A DNA stretch of 64,000 nucleotides from Pedobacter ginsengisoli (GTDB lineage: Bacteria > Bacteroidota > Bacteroidia > Sphingobacteriales > Sphingobacteriaceae): NCBI RefSeq assembly GCF_030244015.1, contig NZ_JASSYX010000003.1:930001-994000 (forward strand), given 5' to 3'. The position numbers and the translations under genes were made by a program. The notes under the pieces were generated by a model that saw only the letters and a list, made by a program, of their open reading frames with translations, ran no database searches and was not told the DNA's origin. Positions 17,425-26,382 of the stretch are shown here, piece after piece; the first letter of the stretch is position 1, and each line of letters starts with the position of its first letter.

Positions 17425-17898
17425 ATGAATTCCAACGAGCAGCTCATCCGTCATTTCTACAGTAGTTTTCAAAATAAGGATATCAGAGCCATGCAAGATT
17501 GCTATGCGGAGCATACCAGTTTTAATGACCCCGTCTTTGTTGATTTGAATACGGAACAAGTGCGGGCCATGTGGGCGATGCTGCTGAAGAGCGGGAAAGA
17601 CTTGCGTATTGAATTTAAAAATATCTGCGGAACTGAAACCGGCGGCACGGCGGAATGGGATGCATACTATACTTTTTCAGGCACCGGTAATAAAGTCATT
17701 AACCGAATTAAGGCTTCATTTATTATTGAAAACAATAAGATCACCAGTCACAAAGATCAGTTCAATTTTTACACCTGGGCCAGGCAGGCGCTTGGCCTTA
17801 CCGGCATTTTATTAGGCTGGACAGGTTTTCTCAAAAACAAAATCAGGACAAAAGCAAGAAAGAACCTGGAGAAGTATATGGCTGCTAAAGATAATTAA
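17425..17898 (+). CDS. NTF2/SnoaL-like domain protein
   Basis: 157 residues. The N-terminal ~115 residues match the SnoaL/NTF2-like cone fold (LIRHFYSSFQNKDIRAMQDC, later AEWDAYYTF and ITSHKDQFNFYTWARQALG). Members include isomerases and polyketide cyclases, but many have no known function. The C-terminus is basic (KNKIRTKARKNLEKYM). It follows the receiver gene by 5 bp and overlaps the 3' end of hisS by 4 bp, convergent. Confidence 0.85.
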   Translation: MNSNEQLIRHFYSSFQNKDIRAMQDCYAEHTSFNDPVFVDLNTEQVRAMWAMLLKSGKDLRIEFKNICGTETGGTAEWDAYYTFSGTGNKVINRIKASFIIENNKITSHKDQFNFYTWARQALGLTGILLGWTGFLKNKIRTKARKNLEKYMAAKDN

Positions 17899-19277
17899 CC
17901 TTTCAGGAATTCAATTATAGCCGGTGCAGATAGTTTTTGCTGCTGGCCGTTATGCATATCTTTTAGCGTCAGGATACTGCTTTCCATTTCTTCACTGCCA
18001 ATAAGTATCACATATGGAATACGTTTATCATCCGCATAGCTCATTTGTTTTTTTAGCTTTGCCGGTGAAGGATACAGTTCAGCGGCGATATTTGCTTTAC
18101 GGAATTCCTGCAAAAGAGGCAGGGCATATTTTTCTGCCGCTTTATCAAAATTACTGATGAGAACTTTAGTGCCGGCAGCAGCCGATTCAGGAAAAAGATC
18201 CAGTTCCTCAAGCACATCATAAATCCTGTCCGCTCCGAAGGATATACCAACACCTGTTAAGCCCTTCAGTCCGAACATTCCTGTCAGGTCATCATATCTT
18301 CCGCCACCGCCTATACTTCCCATTGCAACCTCATTCGTTTTCACTTCGAAGATACATCCTGTGTAGTAATTTAATCCCCGTGCCAATGTGATGTCGAGCT
18401 CAACATTAACAGCTAAGGATTCGTCCCCAAGCAGCAGCCTCAGGTAATCAAAAGTCTGTTCTATCTCTTCAATTCCCCTTAGCCCGATTGATGAACCAGC
18501 AAGCACCTCCTTTAAATTCCCGAGCTTTGTCTTGTTTGATCCTTCTAACAGAATAACTGGTTTTAATTTATCAATATCAGCAGAAGTAAATCCTCTGTCG
18601 ATCAGCTCTTTGATAACGCCTTCCAAGCCTATCTTATCCAGTTTATCAATAGCAACTGTCATATCAACGATCAGCTCCGGCTTGCCTACAATTTCCGCGA
18701 TACCCGACAGTATCTTACGGTTATTGAGCTTGATTGTAAAATCTTTTAGCCCGAGGTTACTCAGGGCCTCCTGATAGATCAAAACAAACTCTGCTTCATT
18801 CAACAAGCTGTCAGAGCCTACCACATCGGCATCGCACTGGTAAAACTCTCTGTAACGCCCCTTTTGTGGCCTGTCCGCACGCCAGACCGGCTGTACCTGG
18901 AACCGTTTGAAGGGCAGTGAAATTTCATTCTGGTGCATGACCACATATCTTGCAAATGGGACGGTAAGATCGTACCGCAGTGCCTTTTCACTAATTGACG
19001 AAGTCAGCAAATTTGAATTGGCACTGACTAATAACTCTGGATTTACCTTTGATAAAAAATCTCCGCTGTTTAATATCTTAAATATCAGTTTATCTCCTTC
19101 ATCTCCGTATTTGCCGGTAAGCGTTGCCAGATTTTCCATAGAAGGTGTTTGTATTTCGGCATAACCATACTTCTTAAACACCGTTTTAATGGTGTCAAAG
19201 ATATAATTACGTTTTACCATTTCCAGTGGAGAAAAATCCCTGGTTCCTTTGGCTAAAGAAGGCTTGATGTTTGACAT
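17895..19277 (-). CDS. hisS: Histidine--tRNA ligase
   Basis: 460 residues using the ATG at 19277 (MSNIKPSLAKGTRDFSP), which agrees with HisRS N-termini; a 21-residue extension upstream is open but unlikely. The class II motif 2 region (VWRADRPQKGRYREFYQCDAD), the HisA motif LARGLNYYTG and motif 3 with GGGGRYDDL are present, followed by the anticodon-binding domain. It charges tRNA-His. A -7 promoter element lies 5 nt before the ATG. Confidence 0.97.
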   Translation of the reverse strand: MSNIKPSLAKGTRDFSPLEMVKRNYIFDTIKTVFKKYGYAEIQTPSMENLATLTGKYGDEGDKLIFKILNSGDFLSKVNPELLVSANSNLLTSSISEKALRYDLTVPFARYVVMHQNEISLPFKRFQVQPVWRADRPQKGRYREFYQCDADVVGSDSLLNEAEFVLIYQEALSNLGLKDFTIKLNNRKILSGIAEIVGKPELIVDMTVAIDKLDKIGLEGVIKELIDRGFTSADIDKLKPVILLEGSNKTKLGNLKEVLAGSSIGLRGIEEIEQTFDYLRLLLGDESLAVNVELDITLARGLNYYTGCIFEVKTNEVAMGSIGGGGRYDDLTGMFGLKGLTGVGISFGADRIYDVLEELDLFPESAAAGTKVLISNFDKAAEKYALPLLQEFRKANIAAELYPSPAKLKKQMSYADDKRIPYVILIGSEEMESSILTLKDMHNGQQQKLSAPAIIEFLKG

Positions 19278-19282
19278 GTGCG

Positions 19283-19290
19283 CAAAAGTA
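19283..19290 (-). promoter_or_regulatory. -7 element 5 nt before hisS ATG
   Basis: On the minus strand TACTTTTG fits TAnnTTTG and ends 5 nt from the chosen ATG. This supports the start at 19277 and suggests a transcript with almost no leader. Confidence 0.55.
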
Positions 19291-19308
19291 CAAAAACTAA
19301 AAGGCATA

Positions 19309-19349
19309 AAAAAAAGGTTGTCTGCATTATGGGCAGACAACCTTTTTTT
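19309..19349 (-). terminator. Terminator after pdhC
   Basis: Perfect 17-bp stem: arms 19309-19325 and 19333-19349 (core GGTTGTCTGC/GCAGACAACC) with a 7-nt loop and flanking A/T runs, directly after the pdhC stop. Confidence 0.93.
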
Positions 19350-19366
19350 ATTATTCCATTTCTGGG

Positions 19367-21019
19367 TTAAACCAATAATCTTATCGGTTCTTCCAATAAT
19401 CCTTTTAATGTTTGCAGGAAAGCAGCACCAGTAGCACCATCCACTACGCGGTGGTCGCAGCCTAAGCTTAGCTTCATGATGTTACCTGGCACAACCGCTC
19501 CGTTTTTAACCACAGGAACCTGTTGAATCGCACCAACTGACAGGATCGCGCCATCAGGAGAGTTAATGATTGATGTGAATTCATCAATACCAAACATCCC
19601 AAGGTTAGAAACCGTAAAGGTGGAGCCTTCCCAATCTGATGGCTGTAATTTCTTGGCTTTTGCTTTCTGTCCATAAGCCTTAACCTCAGCGGAAATGTGG
19701 GACAATGATTTACCGTCAGCAAAACGGACCACAGGAACCAGCAAGCCGTCTTCAACAGCCATCGCTACCCCAATGTTGGTATGTTCATTGAAGCGGATCT
19801 TATCTCCACCCCATGAAGAATTGACAGCAGGATGCTGTTTTAATGCAACAGCAACCGCTTTAATTACGATATCATTGAAAGAAATCTTAACCGGAGCAAC
19901 TGCATTAAGTGCGGTACGTGCTGATATTGCATTGTCCATATCTATACTTATGTTTAAGTAGAAATGCGGAGCAGTAAACAAACTTTCAGCTAAACGCTTG
20001 GCAATCACCTTACGCATTTGCGAAACTGGCTTCTCCGTATATTTCTCTTCTCCAATATACTGGGGAATAACCGGAGCAGCTTTTTCTGCAGGGGCACCTG
20101 CTTCCGCAGCTTTCGTTACCGGTGCTGCAGCAGGCTTGAAGTTTTCTATATCTTTTTTAATGATGCGGCCGCCATCAGCACTGCCGGAAACCTGCGTAAG
20201 GTCAATTCCCTTATCCTTTGCAATTCGTTTCGCCAATGGGGATGCTTTTACGCGCTCACCGTTCCCAGACGAAGCCGGAGCTTCTTCCTTTATTTCGGGT
20301 GAAGCTTTTTCAGCGACAGGAGCATCAGATTTTTTATCCGCTGCTGGTTTAGCAGGAGCATCACCCTGGCTTAGGATGCCGCTTACATCAGTCCCTTCCG
20401 GGCCGACAATGGCAATGATACCATTTACTTTGGCTGCCTGACCTTTTTCAACGCCTATATGTAATAGCGTTCCCGTCGCATAGCCCATCACCTCCATAGT
20501 TGCCTTATCGGTTTCTACATCAGCAAGGATATCATCATCTTTAACTTTATCTCCAACTTTTTTATGCCATTCAGCGATCACACCTTCAGTCATGGTATCA
20601 CTGAGCAAAGGCATACGGATAACTGTAACACCTTTTTTCTCCAGTTCAGCCTCCGAAAGACCTCCCGCTGATTCAGCAGGAGCATCCTTTTTAGTTTCAG
20701 GCTTATTTTCTCCGGCAGGTTTTTCAGCCGCAGGTGCAGCTGCACCTCCTTCTGCATCAAGTGCAGCTTTGTAATCTTCACCTTCCTTGCCAACTACTGC
20801 AATAACAGCATCAACAGGAACAGCTTTCCCTTCTTCTACTCCAATGTACAATACGGTGCCATCCCAATAGGATTCCAGATCCATGGTCGCCTTATCAGTT
20901 TCCACCTCGGCCATAACATCGCCGCTTTTTACCTTATCTCCAACTTTTTTATGCCACTTAGCCATGACCCCCTCGGTCATAGTATCGCTCATTTTGGGCA
21001 TTCTAACTATTTCAGCCAT
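19367..21019 (-). CDS. pdhC: Pyruvate dehydrogenase complex E2, dihydrolipoamide acetyltransferase
   Basis: 550 residues. Two lipoyl domains carry the lipoylated lysines in ETDKATMD (K43) and ETDKATME (K171), joined by Ala/Pro-rich linkers. They are followed by the peripheral subunit-binding domain (about 258-295) and the catalytic acetyltransferase domain ending with the DHRVVDGA active-site motif. E2 forms the core of the complex converting pyruvate to acetyl-CoA. It is co-transcribed with pdhA, 28 bp upstream; E1-beta and E3 are not in this window. Confidence 0.96.
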   Translation of the reverse strand: MAEIVRMPKMSDTMTEGVMAKWHKKVGDKVKSGDVMAEVETDKATMDLESYWDGTVLYIGVEEGKAVPVDAVIAVVGKEGEDYKAALDAEGGAAAPAAEKPAGENKPETKKDAPAESAGGLSEAELEKKGVTVIRMPLLSDTMTEGVIAEWHKKVGDKVKDDDILADVETDKATMEVMGYATGTLLHIGVEKGQAAKVNGIIAIVGPEGTDVSGILSQGDAPAKPAADKKSDAPVAEKASPEIKEEAPASSGNGERVKASPLAKRIAKDKGIDLTQVSGSADGGRIIKKDIENFKPAAAPVTKAAEAGAPAEKAAPVIPQYIGEEKYTEKPVSQMRKVIAKRLAESLFTAPHFYLNISIDMDNAISARTALNAVAPVKISFNDIVIKAVAVALKQHPAVNSSWGGDKIRFNEHTNIGVAMAVEDGLLVPVVRFADGKSLSHISAEVKAYGQKAKAKKLQPSDWEGSTFTVSNLGMFGIDEFTSIINSPDGAILSVGAIQQVPVVKNGAVVPGNIMKLSLGCDHRVVDGATGAAFLQTLKGLLEEPIRLLV

Positions 21020-21047
21020 TATATTTCTATTGAAAATGCGTTCTAAA

Positions 21048-22043
21048 TTAATCTGTTACGTATGGGTAATCTTGCTGAACATAAACATCAGTATACAGTT
21101 CTGAGGCTTCAGGCCACGGAGACTCTTCAGCAAATTTTACAGATTCATCAACGATCTGCTTTACTTTATTTTCAACTTCTTCTATCCATGCTTCATCCGC
21201 ATATTTCTCTTCCAGGATAACCTCTCTCACCTGCTCAATAGGATCTTTGGCTTTATACTCTTCCAGTTCGTCTTTTGTACGGTATTTAGCAGGATCAGAC
21301 ATAGAGTGACCACGGTATCTGTAGGTTCTCATTTCCAGGAAGGTTGGGCCCTCACCTGCTCTTGCACGCTGAATGGCTTCATCCATTGCATTGTGAACTG
21401 CAACTGGATCCATACCATCAACCGGGGCACATGGCATATCAAATCCTAAACCTATTTTATAAATATCAGTCATGTTTGTGGTACGCTCCACAGAAGTTCC
21501 CATCGCATAGAAGTTGTTTTCACAAACAAATACCACAGGAAGCTTCCAAAGCATAGCCATATTGAAAGTCTCATTTAGTGCACCCTGACGAACTGCACCA
21601 TCGCCCATGTAGCAAATGTTAACATTGCTGGTCCCTTTATATTTTTCCGCAAATGCAATACCTGCACCCAATGGAATCTGTCCACCAACAATTGCATGTC
21701 CGCCGTAGAAATTATGCTCCTTACTGAACATGTGCATAGAACCACCTTTTCCTTTAGAGACACCGGTCGCTTTACCGTACATTTCTGCCATAATGCTATC
21801 GGCACTTACACCCAGGGCCAGTGCATGCGCATGGTCACGGTAGGTAGTGATCATAGAATCTCCCTGCTGCATCGCAGATATAGCGCCTGCTACCACAGCT
21901 TCCTGACCAATATATAAATGGCAAAAACCACGGATTTTTTGTTGTCCGTAAAGTTGACCGGTTTTTTCTTCGAACTTGCGCATCAGCAACATCGACTCAA
22001 ACCACTTCAGATAGGTATCTTTATTTATTTCTACTGCACTCAT
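21048..22043 (-). CDS. pdhA: Pyruvate dehydrogenase E1 component subunit alpha
   Basis: 331 residues. Thiamine-pyrophosphate binding motif GDGAVRQGALNE starts at residue 147, and the phosphorylation-loop-like region YRYRGHSMSDPAKYR is intact. It decarboxylates pyruvate with the beta subunit, which must be encoded elsewhere. It is first in the operon with pdhC. A -7 element (TAGATTTG on the minus strand) lies 28 nt upstream of the ATG. Confidence 0.96.
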   Translation of the reverse strand: MSAVEINKDTYLKWFESMLLMRKFEEKTGQLYGQQKIRGFCHLYIGQEAVVAGAISAMQQGDSMITTYRDHAHALALGVSADSIMAEMYGKATGVSKGKGGSMHMFSKEHNFYGGHAIVGGQIPLGAGIAFAEKYKGTSNVNICYMGDGAVRQGALNETFNMAMLWKLPVVFVCENNFYAMGTSVERTTNMTDIYKIGLGFDMPCAPVDGMDPVAVHNAMDEAIQRARAGEGPTFLEMRTYRYRGHSMSDPAKYRTKDELEEYKAKDPIEQVREVILEEKYADEAWIEEVENKVKQIVDESVKFAEESPWPEASELYTDVYVQQDYPYVTD

Positions 22044-22071
22044 TTTGGGGTGTTGATTTTTTTTACGAGAG

Positions 22072-22079
22072 CAAATCTA
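22072..22079 (-). promoter_or_regulatory. -7 element of the pdhA-pdhC operon
   Basis: TAGATTTG on the minus strand matches TAnnTTTG, 28 nt before the pdhA ATG. No TTG was seen at exactly 19-20 nt further upstream. Confidence 0.45.
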
Positions 22080-22276
22080 CTTTTTTATTGCAACATATCG
22101 AAGCAATTGATTGTAAAAACAACACTAAGGTCAGAAAAATGTGGATAACTTTCAGCAATAACTCCATGACATTTGGATAACATTTGTAAAATGCATAAGT
22201 TTGCTACCCAAACAATAAGCCTTAGTGGCGTACGTTTAAGTGTAAGTGCTATTTTACCCAAACTTAACAGTATCAC

Positions 22277-22831
22277 ATGATAAAAAAGTTTTTGTTGTCT
22301 TCTGCAATTGTATTGTGCGCCGTTTTGGCATTAAACGCGCAAACTAAAACTAAAGAAACGAGTAAACTGGAAGATCCTGATAACTTAGCCTCACAATATT
22401 TTTCCCAGGTGATGGGGGTTGCGGTCGATGCGACATCCAATATCAAACTATATAAATTCATCTACGAATGGATAGGCACTCCGTACAGGTTTGGAGGTAA
22501 CACCGAAAAAGGAATTGATTGTTCAGCCTTTACAAAGGCTATTTACGACAAAGTTTTCAACACTACCATACTCCGCAATTCACGTGATATTTTTAGCATG
22601 GTCAATCCTTTGCCAAAGGATGAACTTAAAGAAGGCGACCTTGTTTTTTTTAAGATTAAAAGCAGAAGCATCACGCATATCGGAATCTATCTGGGTGACA
22701 ACCGCTTTGCCCATGCATCTTCAACCCGGGGCGTGGTGATCAGCAATTTAAATGAACCTTACTACTCGCGCTATTTTTATAAAGGCGGGAGAATCCTGGA
22801 AGGCGTTAAAAACGACCTTATGGAGGAATGA
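22277..22831 (+). CDS. Secreted NlpC/P60 (C40) peptidoglycan hydrolase
   Basis: 184 residues with a signal peptide ending near LNAQ (residue 22). The C40 domain covers about 60-175: catalytic Cys82 in GIDCSAF, His134 in THIGIYLG and a further His146 (FAHAS). It would cleave peptide stems of peptidoglycan in the periplasm. It is a single gene, divergent from pdhA. Confidence 0.92.
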   Translation: MIKKFLLSSAIVLCAVLALNAQTKTKETSKLEDPDNLASQYFSQVMGVAVDATSNIKLYKFIYEWIGTPYRFGGNTEKGIDCSAFTKAIYDKVFNTTILRNSRDIFSMVNPLPKDELKEGDLVFFKIKSRSITHIGIYLGDNRFAHASSTRGVVISNLNEPYYSRYFYKGGRILEGVKNDLMEE

Positions 22832-22874
22832 GCTTCTATTCTCCGGGAAAGGCCATATTGAACTGAAAAACTAA

Positions 22875-23060
22875 TTAAGCCTCATCTTTAGTGTTTCTCA
22901 CTAATCCTATACCGGCGAAAAAGAATATAACCCCGATCACTGCTGTAACAATAAGCCCCCGGGTTCCTGTGGATTGGTTCACAAAATTATAGCCGGCATA
23001 AATAAGTCCGATTATTCCTAAAACTGTAAGAATAGTTCCAAAGGTTCGTTTTACATTCAT
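22875..23060 (-). CDS. Small two-span membrane protein, 61 residues
   Basis: It consists almost wholly of two hydrophobic segments (about 7-26 and 34-53) separated by a short polar loop, with a charged C-terminus. I recognise no named domain. The ATG start, compact design and isolated position suggest a genuine small membrane protein of unknown function. Confidence 0.65.
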   Translation of the reverse strand: MNVKRTFGTILTVLGIIGLIYAGYNFVNQSTGTRGLIVTAVIGVIFFFAGIGLVRNTKDEA

Positions 23061-23304
23061 AATTTAGATTTTTAAGTAGATCTTCTAACCAATACAATAT
23101 CTGTGCCTTATCTTATCACATCGTATATTTAGTTTGCAGAGGAATTCCAATTGCTTGCAAATTAGAGCGCCATTAAATTCAAAACAGATGAATTATCGTG
23201 CTTAGATGTGGATTGAATCCATTAAATAGTGATAAAATTCTCTATATAAAAGGGGGTGTCCAAAAAGTATGAACACCCCCCCCTTTTATATTTAAGCTGG
23301 TTGA
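23061..23304. other. Intergenic region; only a terminator seen
   Basis: About 180 bp of AT-rich sequence with no open frame that I can support. Its right end carries the terminator of the processing protease gene, described separately. Confidence 0.5.
23246..23287 (-). terminator. Terminator after C-terminal processing peptidase
   Basis: Inverted repeat around AAAAGGGGGTGT (left arm) and ACACCCCCCCCTTTT (right arm); the right arm has three extra C residues forming a bulge. It is flanked by A/T and lies directly after the protease stop. Confidence 0.75.
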
Positions 23305-25461
23305 TTAGTTAAAACGCGGACTCGCCTTTACCAAACCCTTACTATTAGGATTTGCCAGATTTATAAAGTCCACCATGACCTGTAAGCTTTCGTTTTCTAC
23401 AAAATCAACGCTTTCTTCTTTGGTGATTTTATCGCCCTTTTTAACAGCCGGTAGTCCTCTTGACGCCCTAAGCAGATTGGTTCTTTCCAGATTCTTTGCC
23501 TCGAGGCTATCACGCTCTGCTTTCAGTTTAACCTCGTTCAGCGTTACGGCAGTTTCTACCTCACGTTTTTTAAGCTCCGCAATATCCTGTTGCAGCATTT
23601 TATAATCCAATGACTTGGCCATTCTTTGTTCGTGAAGTTTCAGTAATTCGTTCCTCGCATTCACAAGATTCGCGACTGGTGTAAAGTTGGATTTTTTAAC
23701 TTCATCCCATGGAAGGGCCGATTTCTCGGTATCTTCACCTATTTTATCTAAAGGGTAAAGTGAAGGGAACTGGATATCCGGCATCACCCCTTTATGCTGG
23801 GTACTACTTCCTGTAACACGGTAAAACTTAGCCATTGTTAAATTGATCTGGCCTAATTGAGGCACCGCATCTTTACCAGGGGCAACAGAACCATTCTTAT
23901 TCACCAGCGCAGCCAGTCGCTGTATAATATTTGGGCTTACCAGCTGGGTCATATCTATAGAAGACTGCACCGTTCCTTTACCATAAGTCTGAGTTCCCAT
24001 AATGATCCCGCGGCCATAGTCCTGTATAGCCCCGGCAAAAATCTCAGATGCAGAGGCACTCAATCTATCGACCATCACACCAAAAGGACCACTCCATGCG
24101 ACTCCTGCATTTTTATCTTCCTGTACATCTATACTGCTTTTGAGGTCCTTTACCTGTACTACGGGGCCTTTATCAATGAATAAGCCCGTAAGATCTATAG
24201 CTTCTACCAGAGAGCCCCCACCGTTTGCCCTAAGGTCCATGACAATCGCATCAACTTTGTCCGTGTTCTTTAAAGTATCAATTAATAATCGTACATCCCT
24301 TGTGGTACTTTTATAATTAGGATCTCCCGCCCTTGCAGCTTTAAAGTCGGCATAAAAGCCAGGGACAGTGATTACACCTATTTTATAGGCTTTGCCATTA
24401 GACTGTATGGTTTTAACTTTTTTCTTGGCAGACTGGTCTTCCATCACTATACGTTCTCTTACCAGTTCTATAATGACTGGCTTGGCTGACATTTCCTGAC
24501 CTGCGGGAATGATTTTCAATCTCACTTTTGTGCCCTTAGGGCCCTTTATTTTAGCAACGGAACTCTCTATCCTCCAGCCAATGATATCTTCGAACTCTCC
24601 GCTTCCCTGAGCTACACCGATTATCCTGTCGCCTGCGCTGAGCAACTTACTTTTGAAGGCAGGTCCTCCCGGTATGATCTCAGCAATTTTTAACACTTCG
24701 TTTTCCAGTTGAAGCCTGGCACCAATTCCCTCAAAAGAACGCGCCATATCTTCATTAAACGCTTGTGCATTCACCGGATTAAAATAATTCGTATGGGGAT
24801 CAATAGTTTCAGTAAACGCGTCCATTACAGTCTGAAATACATCCTGGTTATTGACCTTTGCCGATTGAGATTTCAAATTGGTGTATCTTTTGGTCAGTGT
24901 TTCCGCATTCTTTTCTTCTGAAGTACCGGCGATCTTCAAATTTACCAGCTCATATTTTACCCTTTTTTTCCATATGTTGTTAAGGGATGCAGTAGAACTT
25001 GCCCATGGCATTTTTTCACGGTCAAAGGTATAGGAGTCTTCCTGATTAAAATTAAATTTAGATTTTGCCTGCACCAATGCAAAGTTTATAAACTCATTAT
25101 AGCGTTTCAGATACACATTAAATATATAGAAAGGCGCACTCAGGTCCCCATTTCTGAAATCATCGTCCAGCTCAAACCGGAATTTCTCAAACTCCTTGAT
25201 GTCAGAAGCCAGAAAATAATACTTATAGGGGTCAAGATCCTTGATATATTTGTCCAGAACCAATGATGATATAGAATCATTGATCTTTGATTTTTTATAA
25301 TTATAGTTCTCGATTAATGTCACTATCTCTTTGCAGACAAGAGCTTGCTTTTCATCCGGCACAATATTGCTTACGCCTTTAACCAGCGGCTGAACCTTAG
25401 GAGAAGCTTGACAGGCAAGTACGGCAGCGGTAAAGGTTACCAATAATATTTTCTTCAACAT
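23305..25461 (-). CDS. Carboxy-terminal processing (tail-specific) peptidase, S41A
   Basis: 718 residues from the ATG at 25461; this start gives a lipoprotein-like signal with LACQ, while an ATG 24 bp upstream is also open. Order: N-terminal helical domain, PDZ domain (about 235-330), S41 catalytic domain with Ser472 (SASASEIFAG) and Lys495 (YGKGTVQ), and a long helical C-terminal DUF3340-type tail, as in Prc/Tsp. It degrades or trims periplasmic proteins from the C-terminus. A terminator follows. Confidence 0.94.
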   Translation of the reverse strand: MLKKILLVTFTAAVLACQASPKVQPLVKGVSNIVPDEKQALVCKEIVTLIENYNYKKSKINDSISSLVLDKYIKDLDPYKYYFLASDIKEFEKFRFELDDDFRNGDLSAPFYIFNVYLKRYNEFINFALVQAKSKFNFNQEDSYTFDREKMPWASSTASLNNIWKKRVKYELVNLKIAGTSEEKNAETLTKRYTNLKSQSAKVNNQDVFQTVMDAFTETIDPHTNYFNPVNAQAFNEDMARSFEGIGARLQLENEVLKIAEIIPGGPAFKSKLLSAGDRIIGVAQGSGEFEDIIGWRIESSVAKIKGPKGTKVRLKIIPAGQEMSAKPVIIELVRERIVMEDQSAKKKVKTIQSNGKAYKIGVITVPGFYADFKAARAGDPNYKSTTRDVRLLIDTLKNTDKVDAIVMDLRANGGGSLVEAIDLTGLFIDKGPVVQVKDLKSSIDVQEDKNAGVAWSGPFGVMVDRLSASASEIFAGAIQDYGRGIIMGTQTYGKGTVQSSIDMTQLVSPNIIQRLAALVNKNGSVAPGKDAVPQLGQINLTMAKFYRVTGSSTQHKGVMPDIQFPSLYPLDKIGEDTEKSALPWDEVKKSNFTPVANLVNARNELLKLHEQRMAKSLDYKMLQQDIAELKKREVETAVTLNEVKLKAERDSLEAKNLERTNLLRASRGLPAVKKGDKITKEESVDFVENESLQVMVDFINLANPNSKGLVKASPRFN

Positions 25462-25528
25462 CTCTTTTACTATTTTAAAATCCATTTTTTATAATCCATA
25501 CTAATATGATACCAATTTCACAAATAAA

Positions 25529-25564
25529 CAGAAAAGAGACAGTAATAATACTGTCTCTTTTCTG
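25529..25564 (-). terminator. Terminator after TPR-protein gene
   Basis: Perfect 15-bp inverted repeat (25529-25543 / 25550-25564) with a 6-nt loop AATAAT, downstream of the TPR gene on the minus strand. Confidence 0.85.
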
Positions 25565-25643
25565 TAATCTTACCAAAGATAATTAAATTCCTATAAAAAT
25601 ACATCTGTCAAAAAAACCCTATTTACAACGGTTAGCTGCTGTA

Positions 25644-26315
25644 TCAGGATTTACTCTTTTTTACAGGAATTAAGGCTCTGGCTTCCCTGATCTGGCTTTT
25701 AAACTGATTGGTATTAGCAGATTTGGCTAAAATCTCTGCTTTATTAATATCCTTTGAAGCCATTACATATTCTTTTTTTCTAATCTTTACATTGGCGATG
25801 CCCAATACAGATTCAATATTGGCAGTACTGCTGCCTATTTGTCTGGCCAGAATTCCCTGCTGGGTATAAAACCAAAGTGACTGCGTAAGTTTATTTGAAG
25901 CAAGGTATATTCTGCCGAGCTGGCCATAAGAATCCATTTGCCCTGCCCTGCTCCCTATTTTAGAATAATTTTTCAATGCTACGTTCAAAACCACCTGTTC
26001 TGCCTCTGTATAATGTGTAAGCAAATAATGGACATTGCTTAGGCGCATTAAAGCAGATCCGTATCTTGAAAATTGCCTCGCGCTATTGTATTCAAAAGCA
26101 GCCTTTCCAAATAAATTTAAAGCTTCGTTATAATCACCGCTGCGCTCATTTTTTTCAGCCTCTGAAAAATAAGTATTGCCGGCATTTTCATCTAAACTGG
26201 ACACAACAATATTTACAGCACCCGAACCATCCGCGTCTGAAAGGCTATGACTGGTTTGCCCTGCTGCAGTACTCGCTATGATAACAAAAATAATAGCTAA
26301 CAAACTCTTATTCAT
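25644..26315 (-). CDS. Secreted TPR-repeat protein
   Basis: 223 residues from the ATG at 26315, which starts a clean signal peptide (MNKSLLAIIFVIIASTAAGQ); a 6-residue longer reading exists. The rest is helical TPR-like repeats (ERSGDYNEALNLFGKAAFEY, then SRAGQMDSYGQLGRIYLASN). It is probably a periplasmic interaction module; partner unknown. A TATCTTTA element ends 4 nt before the ATG, again suggesting a very short leader. Confidence 0.8.
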   Translation of the reverse strand: MNKSLLAIIFVIIASTAAGQTSHSLSDADGSGAVNIVVSSLDENAGNTYFSEAEKNERSGDYNEALNLFGKAAFEYNSARQFSRYGSALMRLSNVHYLLTHYTEAEQVVLNVALKNYSKIGSRAGQMDSYGQLGRIYLASNKLTQSLWFYTQQGILARQIGSSTANIESVLGIANVKIRKKEYVMASKDINKAEILAKSANTNQFKSQIREARALIPVKKSKS

Positions 26316-26382
26316 AGTGTAAAGATATAACAAAACTGTTAAACAAACACTATTCTATTGCAAACAAGCAATTTATCAAAAA

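Noticed and set aside
19278..19340. Upstream extension of hisS
   Set aside because: The extra 21 residues are unlike HisRS N-termini, and the region holds the -7 element and the pdhC terminator.
19998..20441. 147-codon plus-strand frame opposite pdhC
   Set aside because: Shadow of the Ala/Pro-rich linkers of E2; not protein-like.
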